Below the pieces are notes generated by a model. The model saw only the letters and a list, made by a program, of their open reading frames with translations. It had not been told where the DNA came from and searched no databases. Shown piece after piece: positions 1 through 8,715 of a DNA stretch of 64,000 bases. Position 1 is the stretch's first letter, and each line of letters begins with the position of its first letter. Source of the DNA: Lachnospiraceae bacterium (GTDB taxonomy: Bacteria; Bacillota; Clostridia; Lachnospirales; Lachnospiraceae); assembly GCA_022647575.1 (NCBI GenBank), contig JALCKY010000001.1:310001-374000 (forward strand). Reading direction: 5' to 3'. A program made the translations under genes and the position numbers.

Positions 1-620
1 GTAATGGCCTGACGGATCCACCAGGTTGCATAGGTTGAGAATTTGAAACCCTTGCGGTAATCGTATTTTTCAACGGCCTTGATCAGGCCGAGGTTGCCTT
101 CCTGAATCAGATCCAGGAAAAGCATTCCTCTTCCGACATATCTTTTGGCAATGGAGACGACCAGACGGAGGTTGGCCTCTGCCAGTCTCTGCTGCGCCCG
201 CTTTCCTTCCTCGCCGCCTTTTTCCATCTGCTTGGAGAGTTCGATTTCTTCGTCTGCCGTCAGCAGGGGAACCTTTCCGATTTCCTTCAGGTACATGCGG
301 ACAGGGTCTTCAATGGAAACGCCTTCCGGAACGGTAAGGTCGATATTCTCCATATCGACTTCTTCTTCCTCTCCGATCTCGGCTTCCTCGTCATCCGACA
401 GGAGAAGAACCTCGTCATCATTTTCCGTGTCGTCCATTCTCAGGACGTCGACGCCGTTCGCCTCCAGAAAATCAATGGTTTTTTCCTCGTCTTCCGCGGT
501 AAAAGTAATGTCGCGGAAGCAGTCATCGATTTCCTTGTTCCCCAGCACGTTTTTACGCTGTGTCGCAAGAAGCAGAAGTTCCGTCAGTCTTTCCGCAAAT
601 ACTGCCTGGCTGTTTTTCAT
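1..620 (-). CDS. rpoD: RNA polymerase primary sigma factor, N-terminal part (cut by window edge)
   Basis: This is the housekeeping sigma-70 factor that directs core RNA polymerase to -35/-10 promoters. About 206 codons are visible. An acidic region of roughly 90 residues is followed by VRMYLKEIG (region 1.2), [13 protein letters not shown] and FLDLIQEGN (region 2) and [16 protein letters not shown] (regions 2.3-2.4, which bind the -10 element). Regions 3 and 4 lie beyond the window. The ATG at 618-620 has AAAGGAG 8 nt upstream and follows the dnaG stop by 3 nt. The dgt-dnaG-rpoD order is the usual macromolecular-synthesis arrangement in Clostridia, so transcription probably comes from upstream of dgt. 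Confidence 0.96.
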   Translation of the reverse strand, partial: MKNSQAVFAERLTELLLLATQRKNVLGNKEIDDCFRDITFTAEDEEKTIDFLEANGVDVLRMDDTENDDEVLLLSDDEEAEIGEEEEVDMENIDLTVPEGVSIEDPVRMYLKEIGKVPLLTADEEIELSKQMEKGGEEGKRAQQRLAEANLRLVVSIAKRYVGRGMLFLDLIQEGNLGLIKAVEKYDYRKGFKFSTYATWWIRQAI

Positions 621-623
621 GTT

Positions 624-2438
624 TTATTCTCCTTTATTGTCCCCGCTGTTCTCATAAGGAAGGTGAAGCATTTTTCCTCCCTTTTCAAAAGCTTCGATTT
701 CATTTTTTTCGGAAATCAGTTTCTTCAGGACGGCGGCGTCCCGCCCGTCCCAGGATTTCAGCTGCTCTTCATTGCTGTTGTTCATCAGCTTCAGGACGGT
801 GTCCGTAAAGGCCCGGTCCTGCTCCGCTTCATTTTCCACCTCGACGGAGGCATGGAACATTCCGGCGATCTGCTTCTGCGCCTCGGCATCGGCAAACCCG
901 TTGAGCAGCTGGGCCTGATTGACGCCTCCCTGCTCCTGCTGCCGGTACAGTCCTTCCGCAATGCTTCTGCACAGGGGATCCGTAAAATCCTCCGGCGTGA
1001 TGAGGCCTTTCGTTTCCCGGAAGGCTTCCGGATAATTCGCCAGATACGTCAGCATCATTTTCTGGGACTGCAGGATACCCTGCCCGGGTTCTTCCCTTTT
1101 CTGGGTTCCCGATTTCGGTCTTTCATAGTGCTCCGCCGGCGTGCCCCGGAGTGCCAGCGTATTGACCTGCCGCCGGAGAAGCTCGGAGGGAATTCCGTAT
1201 TTCCTGGAAAGTGCTTCCAGATAATTGTTCCGTTCCAGTTCTGCCGGAATTTCCAGAAGTCTTTCTGAAAGTTTTTCTTCAAAAGCCGTCAGGGACTGCG
1301 GATCCGACAGGCTGTAGTCTTTTGCCAGCGTCGCCGCTTCGAACATAAAGGAACTGCTTGCCCCTTCCAGTCTGGCGTTCAGCGCATCGAACCCTTCCGC
1401 CTTGACAAATTCATCCGGATCTTTATGGGGCGTCAGGTCGACGACCCGCGAATCGATTCCGGCTTCCTTCAGGATGGGAATGGCCCGCATGGCTGCCATC
1501 TGTCCCGCTTCATCGCTGTCATACAGAAGCAGGACTTCCGAGGTATACCGCTTCAGAAGATTTGCCTGCTGGGAAGTCAGCGCGGTGCCGAGCGAAGCCA
1601 CGGCATTCGTGAAGCCTGCCTGATGCATCGTAATGACATCCATGTATCCCTCGCAGAGGATGATTTTCTTATTCCGGGACGTCCTGGCAAAGTTCAGCGC
1701 ATACAGGTTGTTGCGCTTATTGAACAGAAGCGTCTCGGGAGAATTCAGGTATTTCGGTTTCCCATCCCCCATCACTCTTCCGCCGAACCCGATCACTTTT
1801 CCGGAGACATCGAAGATCGGGAACATGACGCGGTTCCAGAATTTATCCGTCATCCCGCTCTTTTCACTGACCATGAAAAGGCCGGATTCGTTGAGGAGCT
1901 CGTCGGCATAGCCCTTCGATTTCAGATAGCGGTAGAGGTCATCGCTGAATTTATCGGAATAGCCGAGGCCGAACTTCTTGATAGTCTCCTCGGTCAGGCC
2001 CCTGCCCGTCAGATACGCATATCCGTATTTCCCGGCTTCGGACCTGAGCTTGTAATAAAAATACGCAGCGGCTTTGCTGTTGATCTCAAACAGCCTGCTC
2101 TTCCGGTCCGCCTGTTCCATGGCTTCTTTCGAATATTCCATTTTCGGAAGGGACACTCCGGCACGGTCAGCCAGATACTGCAGGGCTTCGATAAAAGTGT
2201 ACTGGTTGTATTCCATCACGAAGGTAATGACATTGCCTCCTTCATGGCACCCGAAGCAGTAGAACATCTGCTTGCTGCGGCTGACAGAAAAAGACGGTGT
2301 CTTTTCGTTATGGAAAGGACACAGTCCGACATAGTTGGAACCGGCTCTCTTCAGTTTGACGACCTCGCCGATGACATCGACGATATCGTTTTTGGACCGG
2401 ACCTCTTCAATGAGGTCCTCGGAATAGCGCATCGGCAT
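624..2438 (-). CDS. dnaG: DNA primase DnaG
   Basis: DnaG makes the RNA primers for replication. The 604-residue length is normal. An N-terminal CHC2 zinc finger is seen at C40, H43, C61 and C64. The core catalytic domain follows, with TOPRIM motifs ILCEGYMDV near residue 260 and LLYDSDEAG near 305 (metal-binding acidic residues). The C-terminal region would bind DnaB helicase. The ATG shares one base with the dgt stop (TAATG), so translation is probably coupled. A second ATG at codon 3 is an equally possible start. The reading frame is intact, unlike that of dgt just upstream. Confidence 0.97.
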   Translation of the reverse strand: MPMRYSEDLIEEVRSKNDIVDVIGEVVKLKRAGSNYVGLCPFHNEKTPSFSVSRSKQMFYCFGCHEGGNVITFVMEYNQYTFIEALQYLADRAGVSLPKMEYSKEAMEQADRKSRLFEINSKAAAYFYYKLRSEAGKYGYAYLTGRGLTEETIKKFGLGYSDKFSDDLYRYLKSKGYADELLNESGLFMVSEKSGMTDKFWNRVMFPIFDVSGKVIGFGGRVMGDGKPKYLNSPETLLFNKRNNLYALNFARTSRNKKIILCEGYMDVITMHQAGFTNAVASLGTALTSQQANLLKRYTSEVLLLYDSDEAGQMAAMRAIPILKEAGIDSRVVDLTPHKDPDEFVKAEGFDALNARLEGASSSFMFEAATLAKDYSLSDPQSLTAFEEKLSERLLEIPAELERNNYLEALSRKYGIPSELLRRQVNTLALRGTPAEHYERPKSGTQKREEPGQGILQSQKMMLTYLANYPEAFRETKGLITPEDFTDPLCRSIAEGLYRQQEQGGVNQAQLLNGFADAEAQKQIAGMFHASVEVENEAEQDRAFTDTVLKLMNNSNEEQLKSWDGRDAAVLKKLISEKNEIEAFEKGGKMLHLPYENSGDNKGE

Positions 2439-3449
2439 TAATATTTGCTCCAGGACAGCGGCACGAAGATCTCCTTGAATTTTGCAATGGAATACTGATC
2501 TGTCATGCCGGAAATGTAATCGCAGACGACTCTTTCTTTCTTCTCGCCCTTTTCCGTAATCAGGCGCTGGTATTCTCCCGTCATCTTATCCGGATGATCG
2601 GTGTAATATCCGTACAGCTCGACCAGCATCTTGCTGGCCTTGGTCTCTTCGCTTTTGGCCGTCGGATTTGTATAGAGACAGTCAAACATGAACTGCCTCA
2701 TTTCAAACAGGGCCCCTCCGATTTCCTCCGACATCTCGATGTGATCCTTGTCGCGGGAGTTCTTCACGATATCATGGATGAAGGTATTCAGCCTTTCCCT
2801 CGTTGAATTCCCGAGGAGCCTGCGCAGGTTTTCCGGAATGCTCTCTTCCGTCAGGATGCCTGCCCTCTCCGCGTCATCCATGTCATGATGCACGTAGGAA
2901 ATTTTATCGCACAGACGCACGACCTGCCCTTCAAGCGTCGAAGGATGACGGGAGGTCCCGTGATTGAGGATTCCGTCCCGGACTTCCGCCGTCAGGTTGA
3001 GTCCGTTCCCGTCCTTTTCCAGAATGTCCACGACGCGGATGCTCTGTTCATAATGCCGGAACCCGTCCGGACAGACGCTGTCCAGGGTCCGCTCCCCGGC
3101 ATGTCCGAAAGGAGTATGCCCGAGGTCGTGTCCCAGGGCAATGGCTTCAACCAGATCCTCATTGAGGCGAAGGCATTTCGCGACGGTGCGCGCCGTCTGT
3201 GAAACTTCCAGCGTATGCATCATGCGCGTCCTGTAGTGATCGCCCTGCGGCGACAGGAAAACCTGCGTCTTGTCCTTCAGCCGCCGGAACGATTTGCAGT
3301 GCACGATCCGGTCGCGGTCCCTCATGTAGCAGGGTCCGGATATCGCATTCTTCTTCCGGTCTTACCCGTCCCGCAGACTTTGCGGCAAATGAAGCATACG
3401 GACTTAAGGTATCCAGTTCTCTTGTTTCCAGTTCAGTTCGGATCAGCAT
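2438..3449 (-). pseudogene. dgt: Deoxyguanosinetriphosphate triphosphohydrolase-like protein, broken by a frameshift
   Basis: This is an HD-domain dNTP triphosphohydrolase homologue (dGTP to deoxyguanosine plus triphosphate in characterised members). The ATG at 3449 has GGAGG 5 nt upstream and encodes about 36 residues of the family N-terminus, ending ERPEEECDIRT-like (seen as VRPEEECDIRT). The frame then shifts near 3335-3345. The rest of the family profile, beginning RDRDRIVHCKSFRRLK, continues in another frame to 2438. HD-domain motifs MMHTLEVSQ and GHDLGHTPFGH are intact. Removing one base from the CCC run restores the expected junction. The ATG at 3325 has no ribosome-binding site and would discard conserved sequence. 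It may be a real mutation or a sequencing error. Confidence 0.85.
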
Positions 3450-3511
3450 TCGCACCTCCGAAAACGTCTAATGATATATTCCGCGGAAGAGGCCCTTATC
3501 CTTTTTTTTAA

Positions 3512-3555
3512 GAAAAAACACCCCGCCTCCCCCTGATGCGGGAAGACGGGATGCT
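3512..3555 (-). terminator. Intrinsic terminator of gdhA
   Basis: On the minus strand a roughly 15-bp GC-rich stem with several G-U pairs, beginning GCATCCCGTC and ending GCGGGGTGT, is followed by six T. It lies 24 bases beyond the gdhA stop and upstream of dgt, so gdhA is a single-gene unit. Confidence 0.85.
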
Positions 3556-3578
3556 TTTGTCAGTTGTAAAGGACGGGA

Positions 3579-4913
3579 TCAGACGATGCCCTGTGCGATC
3601 ATTGCGGCAACGAGTTTCTCGAAGCCTGCGATATTGGCACCTGCCACATAGTTGCCCGCCAGTTTGTATCTTGCTGCTGCATCGGAGATGTTGTGCGTGA
3701 TGTTGACCATGATCTCCTGAAGTCTGTTTTCGACTTTTTCCTCAGACCAGCTGATACGCTCTGAGTTCTGGGACATTTCCAGAGCGGACGTTGCAACGCC
3801 GCCGGCATTGGCTGCCTTGCCCGGTACGAAAAGAACCTTGTGCTTCTGCAGATATTCCGTTGCATCCGGAGTTGTCGGCATGTTCGCGCCTTCGCAGACA
3901 GCGATGCACTTGTTCTTGACGAGGTTCTTTGCATCTTCCAGGAAGAGCTCATTCTGCGTTGCGCACGGAAGTGCGACATCGCACGGCGTGATCCAGAGGC
4001 CTCTGCCCTCATGATACTTTGAATTCGGACGATATTTCTTGTACTCGGTCAGTCTCTGTCTCTTGTCTTCCTTGATGGTCTTCAGAGCCTTGACATCGAT
4101 GCCGTCCGGATCATAAACCCAGCCGGTGGAATCGGAGCAGGTAACAGGCTTAGCGCCCATGGCCCATGCTTTTTCAATCGCATAGATGGCAACATTTCCT
4201 GCACCGGAAACGCAGACCGTCTTGCCTTCGATTGTCTCCTTGTTCATTTTCAGCAGTTCGTCGACAAGGAACATCAGGCCGTAGCCGGTTGCTTCCGTTC
4301 TTGCCTGGGATCCGCCGAAAGCAAGTCCCTTGCCGGTCAGAACGCCTTCATACAGGCCTGTGATTCTCTTGTACTGTCCGTACATATAGCCGATCTCACG
4401 TCCGCCGACACCGATATCGCCTGCCGGGACGTCCTGATCCTGTCCGATGTATTTATAAAGTTCGTTCATGAAGCTCTGGCAGAAATACATGACCTCACGG
4501 TCTGATTTCCCCTTCGGGTCGAAATTCGCTCCGCCCTTTGCACCGCCGATCGGAAGTCCGGTCAGCGAGTTCTTGAAGCACTGCTCGAAGCCGAGGAACT
4601 TGACGATGCCGAGATTGACTGACGGATGGAAACGAAGTCCGCCCTTGTACGGTCCGATTGCATCATTGAACTGAACACGGTATCCTTTGTTGATATGGGT
4701 GATCCCATGATCATCTACCCACGGGACACGGAACATAACGGTACGTTCCGGTTCGACAAGTCTTTCGAGAATAGCGTCCCTCTTGTACTTCTTCTCGTTC
4801 TTGTCGATGACAGGGCGAAGCGTATCCAGTACCTCTTTTACTGCCTGGATGAACTCCGGTTCTTCAGGATTTCTTTCGACTGTCATTTTGAAAACATCAT
4901 CTACGTATGACAT
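3579..4913 (-). CDS. gdhA: Glutamate dehydrogenase, NADP type
   Basis: The enzyme interconverts 2-oxoglutarate plus ammonia and glutamate, giving cytoplasmic nitrogen assimilation. The 444-residue length is that of the hexameric bacterial class. Motifs seen are GPYKGGLRFHPSVN, the substrate-binding PIGGAKGG, DVPAGDIGVGGREIGYM and a Rossmann fold around VSGAGNVAIYA. SQARTEATGYG is also typical. NADP preference is inferred from family resemblance, not from a tested residue. The ATG at 4913 has AAAGGAGG 8 nt upstream. The gene has its own promoter and terminator, and the promoter overlaps the terminator of the ABC operon upstream. Confidence 0.97.
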   Translation of the reverse strand: MSYVDDVFKMTVERNPEEPEFIQAVKEVLDTLRPVIDKNEKKYKRDAILERLVEPERTVMFRVPWVDDHGITHINKGYRVQFNDAIGPYKGGLRFHPSVNLGIVKFLGFEQCFKNSLTGLPIGGAKGGANFDPKGKSDREVMYFCQSFMNELYKYIGQDQDVPAGDIGVGGREIGYMYGQYKRITGLYEGVLTGKGLAFGGSQARTEATGYGLMFLVDELLKMNKETIEGKTVCVSGAGNVAIYAIEKAWAMGAKPVTCSDSTGWVYDPDGIDVKALKTIKEDKRQRLTEYKKYRPNSKYHEGRGLWITPCDVALPCATQNELFLEDAKNLVKNKCIAVCEGANMPTTPDATEYLQKHKVLFVPGKAANAGGVATSALEMSQNSERISWSEEKVENRLQEIMVNITHNISDAAARYKLAGNYVAGANIAGFEKLVAAMIAQGIV

Positions 4914-4954
4914 TGACCAATCCTCCTTTAGGATTCTCCTTGATTCCCTCAGTC

Positions 4955-4998
4955 AAAAAAAACTACGGAAAACATTATAATTCCATGTTTTCCGCAGT
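4955..4998 (-). terminator. Terminator of the BMP ABC-transporter operon
   Basis: The perfect arms CGGAAAACAT and ATGTTTTCCG, each extended by a few bases with one mismatch, are followed by eight T on the minus strand. It lies 48 bases after the stop of the last permease. The loop contains the -10 hexamer of the gdhA promoter. Confidence 0.8.
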
Positions 4999-5002
4999 GC
5001 AA
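4974..5002 (-). promoter_or_regulatory. Sigma-A promoter of gdhA
   Basis: TTGCAC (4997-5002), a 17-bp spacer and a perfect TATAAT (4974-4979) are read on the minus strand. The leader to the gdhA ATG would be about 55 nt. The -10 box sits in the loop of the preceding terminator hairpin, so the two signals share the same DNA. Confidence 0.75.
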
Positions 5003-5046
5003 GAATTTTTTCTTTGTAATTGTCTTAAAATCTTTGAGTCCGGAAA

Positions 5047-6047
5047 CTATCGGTCCTCACGGAAATACGACAGCCCCAGGCTTGCCGGCGGCTGGTTCTC
5101 TTTCCGGCTTCTTAAAGAGATGACGATCAGCACCGCGATGGTGACCAGGTAGGGGAGCATCTTGAACAGCTCGATGGCTTCTGGTCAGGCCCGGGATATA
5201 GAGGTACACCCAGAACAGCAAGTCCGAACAGATAAGAGCCCCAGATGGCGTTGACGGATTTCCAGGTGGCGAAGATGACCAGCGCCACGGCCAGCCAGCC
5301 CAGGCCTCGATGCCGCGGTCATTGGCCCATGTGCCTTTGGTGTAGTCCATAACGTAATACAGTCCGCCCAGTCCGGAAATGCCGGCGCCGATGCAGGTGG
5401 CCAGGTACTTGTTCTTGGTGACGTTGATGCCGGCGGCGTCCGCGGTGCTGGGATTTTCACCCACGGCACGGAGGTTCAGGCCCCGCGCGGGTCTTATTCA
5501 GGAAGACCTGCACCAGACGGCCATCACAATTGCCAGGTACACCAGAAAGCCGTAGGAGAAAAAGCAGCTGTCCGACCGCGCCGAGTCCGGCCAGCGGAGT
5601 GGTGGCGCGATAGCCGCCGGAGGTACGTTGCCACGGAGATCTGGCCCACGCCGCCTGCCAGCTTGTTCAGGCTGCCGCCGAAGAAGTTTGCCACGCCGCC
5701 GCCGAAGATGGTCAGCGTCAGACCGGTGACGTTCTGATTGGCCCGCAGCGTCGATGGTGAGGAAGCTGAAAATCAGCCCGCCCAGCGCTGCCGCTGCCGA
5801 AGGCGCACAGCATGGAGAGCAGCACGGCCATGCCGGGGGTGGGATTGCCGGCATTTCCGTTGGCCTCATAGAAGAACGGCGCTGAAACCAGACCGGCGAT
5901 GCCGCCCAGATACATGATGCCGGGAACGCCCAGGTTCAGGTTGCCGGACTTTTCCGTCAGGATCTCGCCGGTGGCGCCGAACAGGATCACCGTGCCGAAG
6001 ACGACGGCTGCGTTGATCAGGGCAATAATCTGTGTCATGTCGTTCAT
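5047..6047 (-). pseudogene. ABC transporter permease, NupQ/YufQ-like, multiply frameshifted
   Basis: This is a second inner-membrane permease of a BMP-type nucleoside importer. The start MNDMTQIIALINAAVVFGT and the body GEILTEKSGNLNLGVPGIMYLGG are typical of the family. The C-terminus, ending QPPASLGLSYFREDR, can be read at 5050-5175, but only by changing frame several times (for example near 5180, 5290, 5480, 5600 and 5790). When the frames are joined, a normal protein of about 330 residues with many hydrophobic segments results. The conserved residues are otherwise kept, which is unusual for true decay. It follows the first permease by 6 bases. As sequenced it cannot give a functional protein. 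Confidence 0.8.
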
Positions 6048-6053
6048 CCTCCC

Positions 6054-7200
6054 TCAGTTGTGCTTGCGGCGGAAGTTGACCTTGTAATTGATGAAGAATT
6101 CGCTGCCCAGGATGAAGAACAGGATGATGCCGGTGATGATGTTGGAGGCATAGTCGTTCAGGTTGTAGCTGGGAGGCGATCTCAATGGCGCCCTTTCCAG
6201 GAAGATCAGCAGGAAGGAGATCAGGATCATCACAAAGGTGTTGAACTTGGCCAGCCATGCCACGATGATGGCGGTGAAGCCGCGGCCGCCGGCCGTGGAG
6301 GTGGAGATGGTGTGGGAGGCGCCGGAAACGGTGATGAAACCTGCGATGCCGCAGATGGCGCCGGAGAGGGCCATGGTGCGGATGTAGACCTTTTTGACGT
6401 TGATGCCGGCATAGCGGGCGGTGTTTTCGCTGAATCGCCCACCACGGCGATTTCATAGCCGTGCTTGGAGTACTTCAGGTAGATGAACATCACGACGGTC
6501 AGCGCCATGACGACGATGATGCACGTTGAGCAGGTACTGCTTCCCGGCAATGCTGGGCATCCAGCCCTGCCTTCGGGGGTGCCCAGCCTGGTTGATGATG
6601 CCCACGGAGTTGGAGCCCGGAGGGATTCTCCCATTTGGCGACGCAGTAGCTGGTCAGCTGGATGGCCACGTAGTTCATCATCAGGGTGAAAGAGCGGTCT
6701 CATTGGTGTTCCAGCGGGCCTTGAAGATGCCGGGGATCAGTGCCCCAGACTGCGCCGGCGCCGATACGGAGGTGACGACCATCATTACCATAAAGAGGAG
6801 GGCGGGGGCAGCGCGGCCTTGGCGCCGAAAGTGATCATGCAAAATGCGGTGCAATGCCGCCTACCAGGATCTGGCCCTCGGCGCCGATGTTCCAGAACTT
6901 CATCTTGAAATGCGGGGGCCAGGCCGATGGCGATGCACAGCATCATCATGGCAGTCGCGGATGGTGACCCAGGCAGCGCTTGGCAGTGCCGAAGGCTCCC
7001 TTCGAACATGGCCGATATAGACCTTCATGGGGCTCAGCTTTGCACAATGGCGAAAATGACAAGCCGGAGACGACCAGGGCAAGCAACAACGGCAATGCCA
7101 GGGCATCGTAATGCCCCAGGGCCTTCATCCGGGAGATCCCGGTCCGCTTGGAGATGCGGATCAGGGGTTCATGTGTTCGCGGTCCTGTTTTTGTGCTCAT
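6054..7200 (-). pseudogene. ABC transporter permease, NupP/YufP-like, multiply frameshifted
   Basis: This is the first membrane permease of the BMP-type importer. The ATG at 7200 overlaps the ATPase stop (ATGA). The N-terminus MSTKTGPRTHEPLIRISKRT is followed by a hydrophobic helix. Later pieces recognisable in different frames include LCIAIGLAPAF, MMNYVAIQLTSYCVAKWENP, VVMFIYLKYSKHGYEIAVVG, MALSGAICGIAGFITVSGAS and the end FFINYKVNFRRKHN. Joining the frames gives about 370 residues, normal for the family. At least six single-base frame changes are needed. Base composition looks richer in G+C than the flanking genes. Confidence 0.8.
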
Positions 7201-8650
7201 GATGCCGTCCCTCCTTGCTTCTGCAGCTGTGTCATCATCAGGCCGATGCCCTCCTTGGTGGCGGAGCGGCCGTCCACGATGCCGCTGACCTGGCCGCCGC
7301 AGAGCACCAGGATTCGGTCGCACAGCTCCAGCAGCACGTCCAGGTCCTCGCCCACATAGATTACGGCGACACCCTTCATCTTCTGCTCGGTCATCAGATT
7401 ATAGATCGTATAAGAGGTGTTGATGTCCAGACCGCGGACGGCGTAAGCGGACATCAGCACAGTGGGGTTCATGGCGATCTCCCGGCCGACCAGCACCTTC
7501 TGCACATTGCCGCCGGAGAGCTTGCGCACAGGGGGTGGACACGTTGGGGCGTCACGACCTCCAGCTCGTCCACCACCTGCTCGGCCAGCTTCTTGGGGTT
7601 CTTGCGGTCGGCAAAAAGCCGCGGCCGGTGAGATAGCTGCGCAGCAGCATGTTGTCCGTCAGGTCCATGTTGCCCACCAGGCCCATGCCCAGCCGGTCCT
7701 CGGGCACGAAGGACAGCGCCACGCCCATCTGGCGGATCTCCAGCGGGTTCTTGCCGATCAGCTCGTGTTCCTTGCCGTCGTCGGCGGCGGTAGAGGATGT
7801 GGCTGCCCGCCTCGGGGGCACTGCAGCCCGGCGATGGCCTCCAGCAGCTGCTTCTGGCCGGAGCCGGAAATGCCGGCAATGCCCAGAATCTCGCCGCCCA
7901 TGGCGGTGAAGCTCACGTCGGTCAGGCGGTTGACGCCGTCTTTGTCCTTGACGGTCAGGTGCTGGACCTCGATGCGCTGTCAGATGCTTTTCGGCCGGCC
8001 GGTCGATGTTCAGCGTCACGGCGTGCCCCACCATCATGTCCGTCAGCTTCTGGGGGTCGGTGTCCTTGGTGGCCACGTCGCCGATGTACTGGCCCTTGCG
8101 CAGCACGGCCACCCGGTCGGACACGTCCATGACCTCGTGGAGCTTGTGGGTGATGATCACCAGGGCCTTGCCGTCCTCCTTCATGTTGCGCATGACGGCG
8201 AAGAGCTTGTCCGTCTCCTGCGGGGTCAGCACGGCGGTGGGCTCATCCAGGATCAGGATGTCCGCGCCGCGGTAGAGCACCTTGACGATCTCCACCGTCT
8301 GCTTCTGGGAGACGGTCATATCGTAGACCTTTCTGATTCGGGATCCATGTCGAAGCCGTAGCGGTCGCTGATCTCCCGGACCTTGGCGGCAATGGCCTTG
8401 CGGTCCAGCTTGCCCTTTTCCTTCAGGCCCAGCACGATGTTTTCCGCCGCCGTGAACACGTCCACCAGCTTGAAGTGCTGGTGGATCATGCCGATGCCCA
8501 GCTGATAAGCGTCCTTGGGGGAGCGGATGGTGACCTCCTTTCCGTTCACGAAGATCTCTCCCTCGTCGGGATAGTAGATGCCGGCGAGCATGTTCATCAG
8601 CGTGGTCTTGCCGCTGCCGTTTTCGCCCAGCAGCGAGAGAATCTCGCCTT
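7197..8650 (-). pseudogene. ABC transporter ATPase, NupO/YufO-like, 5'-truncated and frameshifted
   Basis: This is a tandem two-domain ATPase for the BMP-type nucleoside importer. The first domain begins abruptly at GEILSLLGENGSGKTTL (Walker A). The roughly 30 preceding residues, including the start codon, are missing, and the sequence is instead fused to the terminator of the lipoprotein gene. Also seen are IGMIHQHFKLV (Q loop), MTVSQKQTVEI (signature), ILILDEPTAVLTPQE (Walker B) and, for domain two, GISGSGQKQLLEAI, VALSFVPEDRLG and RKLSGGNVQKVLVGREI. Frames change near 8330, 7985, 7800, 7620 and 7530. It overlaps the first permease by ATGA. Confidence 0.82.
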
Positions 8651-8684
8651 TAAAAAACGGGAGCTGCCTCTTCAGCAGCCCCCG
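8651..8684 (-). terminator. Intrinsic terminator after the BMP lipoprotein gene
   Basis: A GC-rich stem, CGGGGGCTGC paired with GCAGCTCCCG around a short loop, is followed by six T on the minus strand. In this operon type such a site would let the binding protein be made in excess over the membrane subunits. Its T run touches the truncated ATPase directly. Confidence 0.82.
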
Positions 8685-8715
8685 CTTTGGGTTTTGAGAG
8701 AAATAATTCAGCTGA

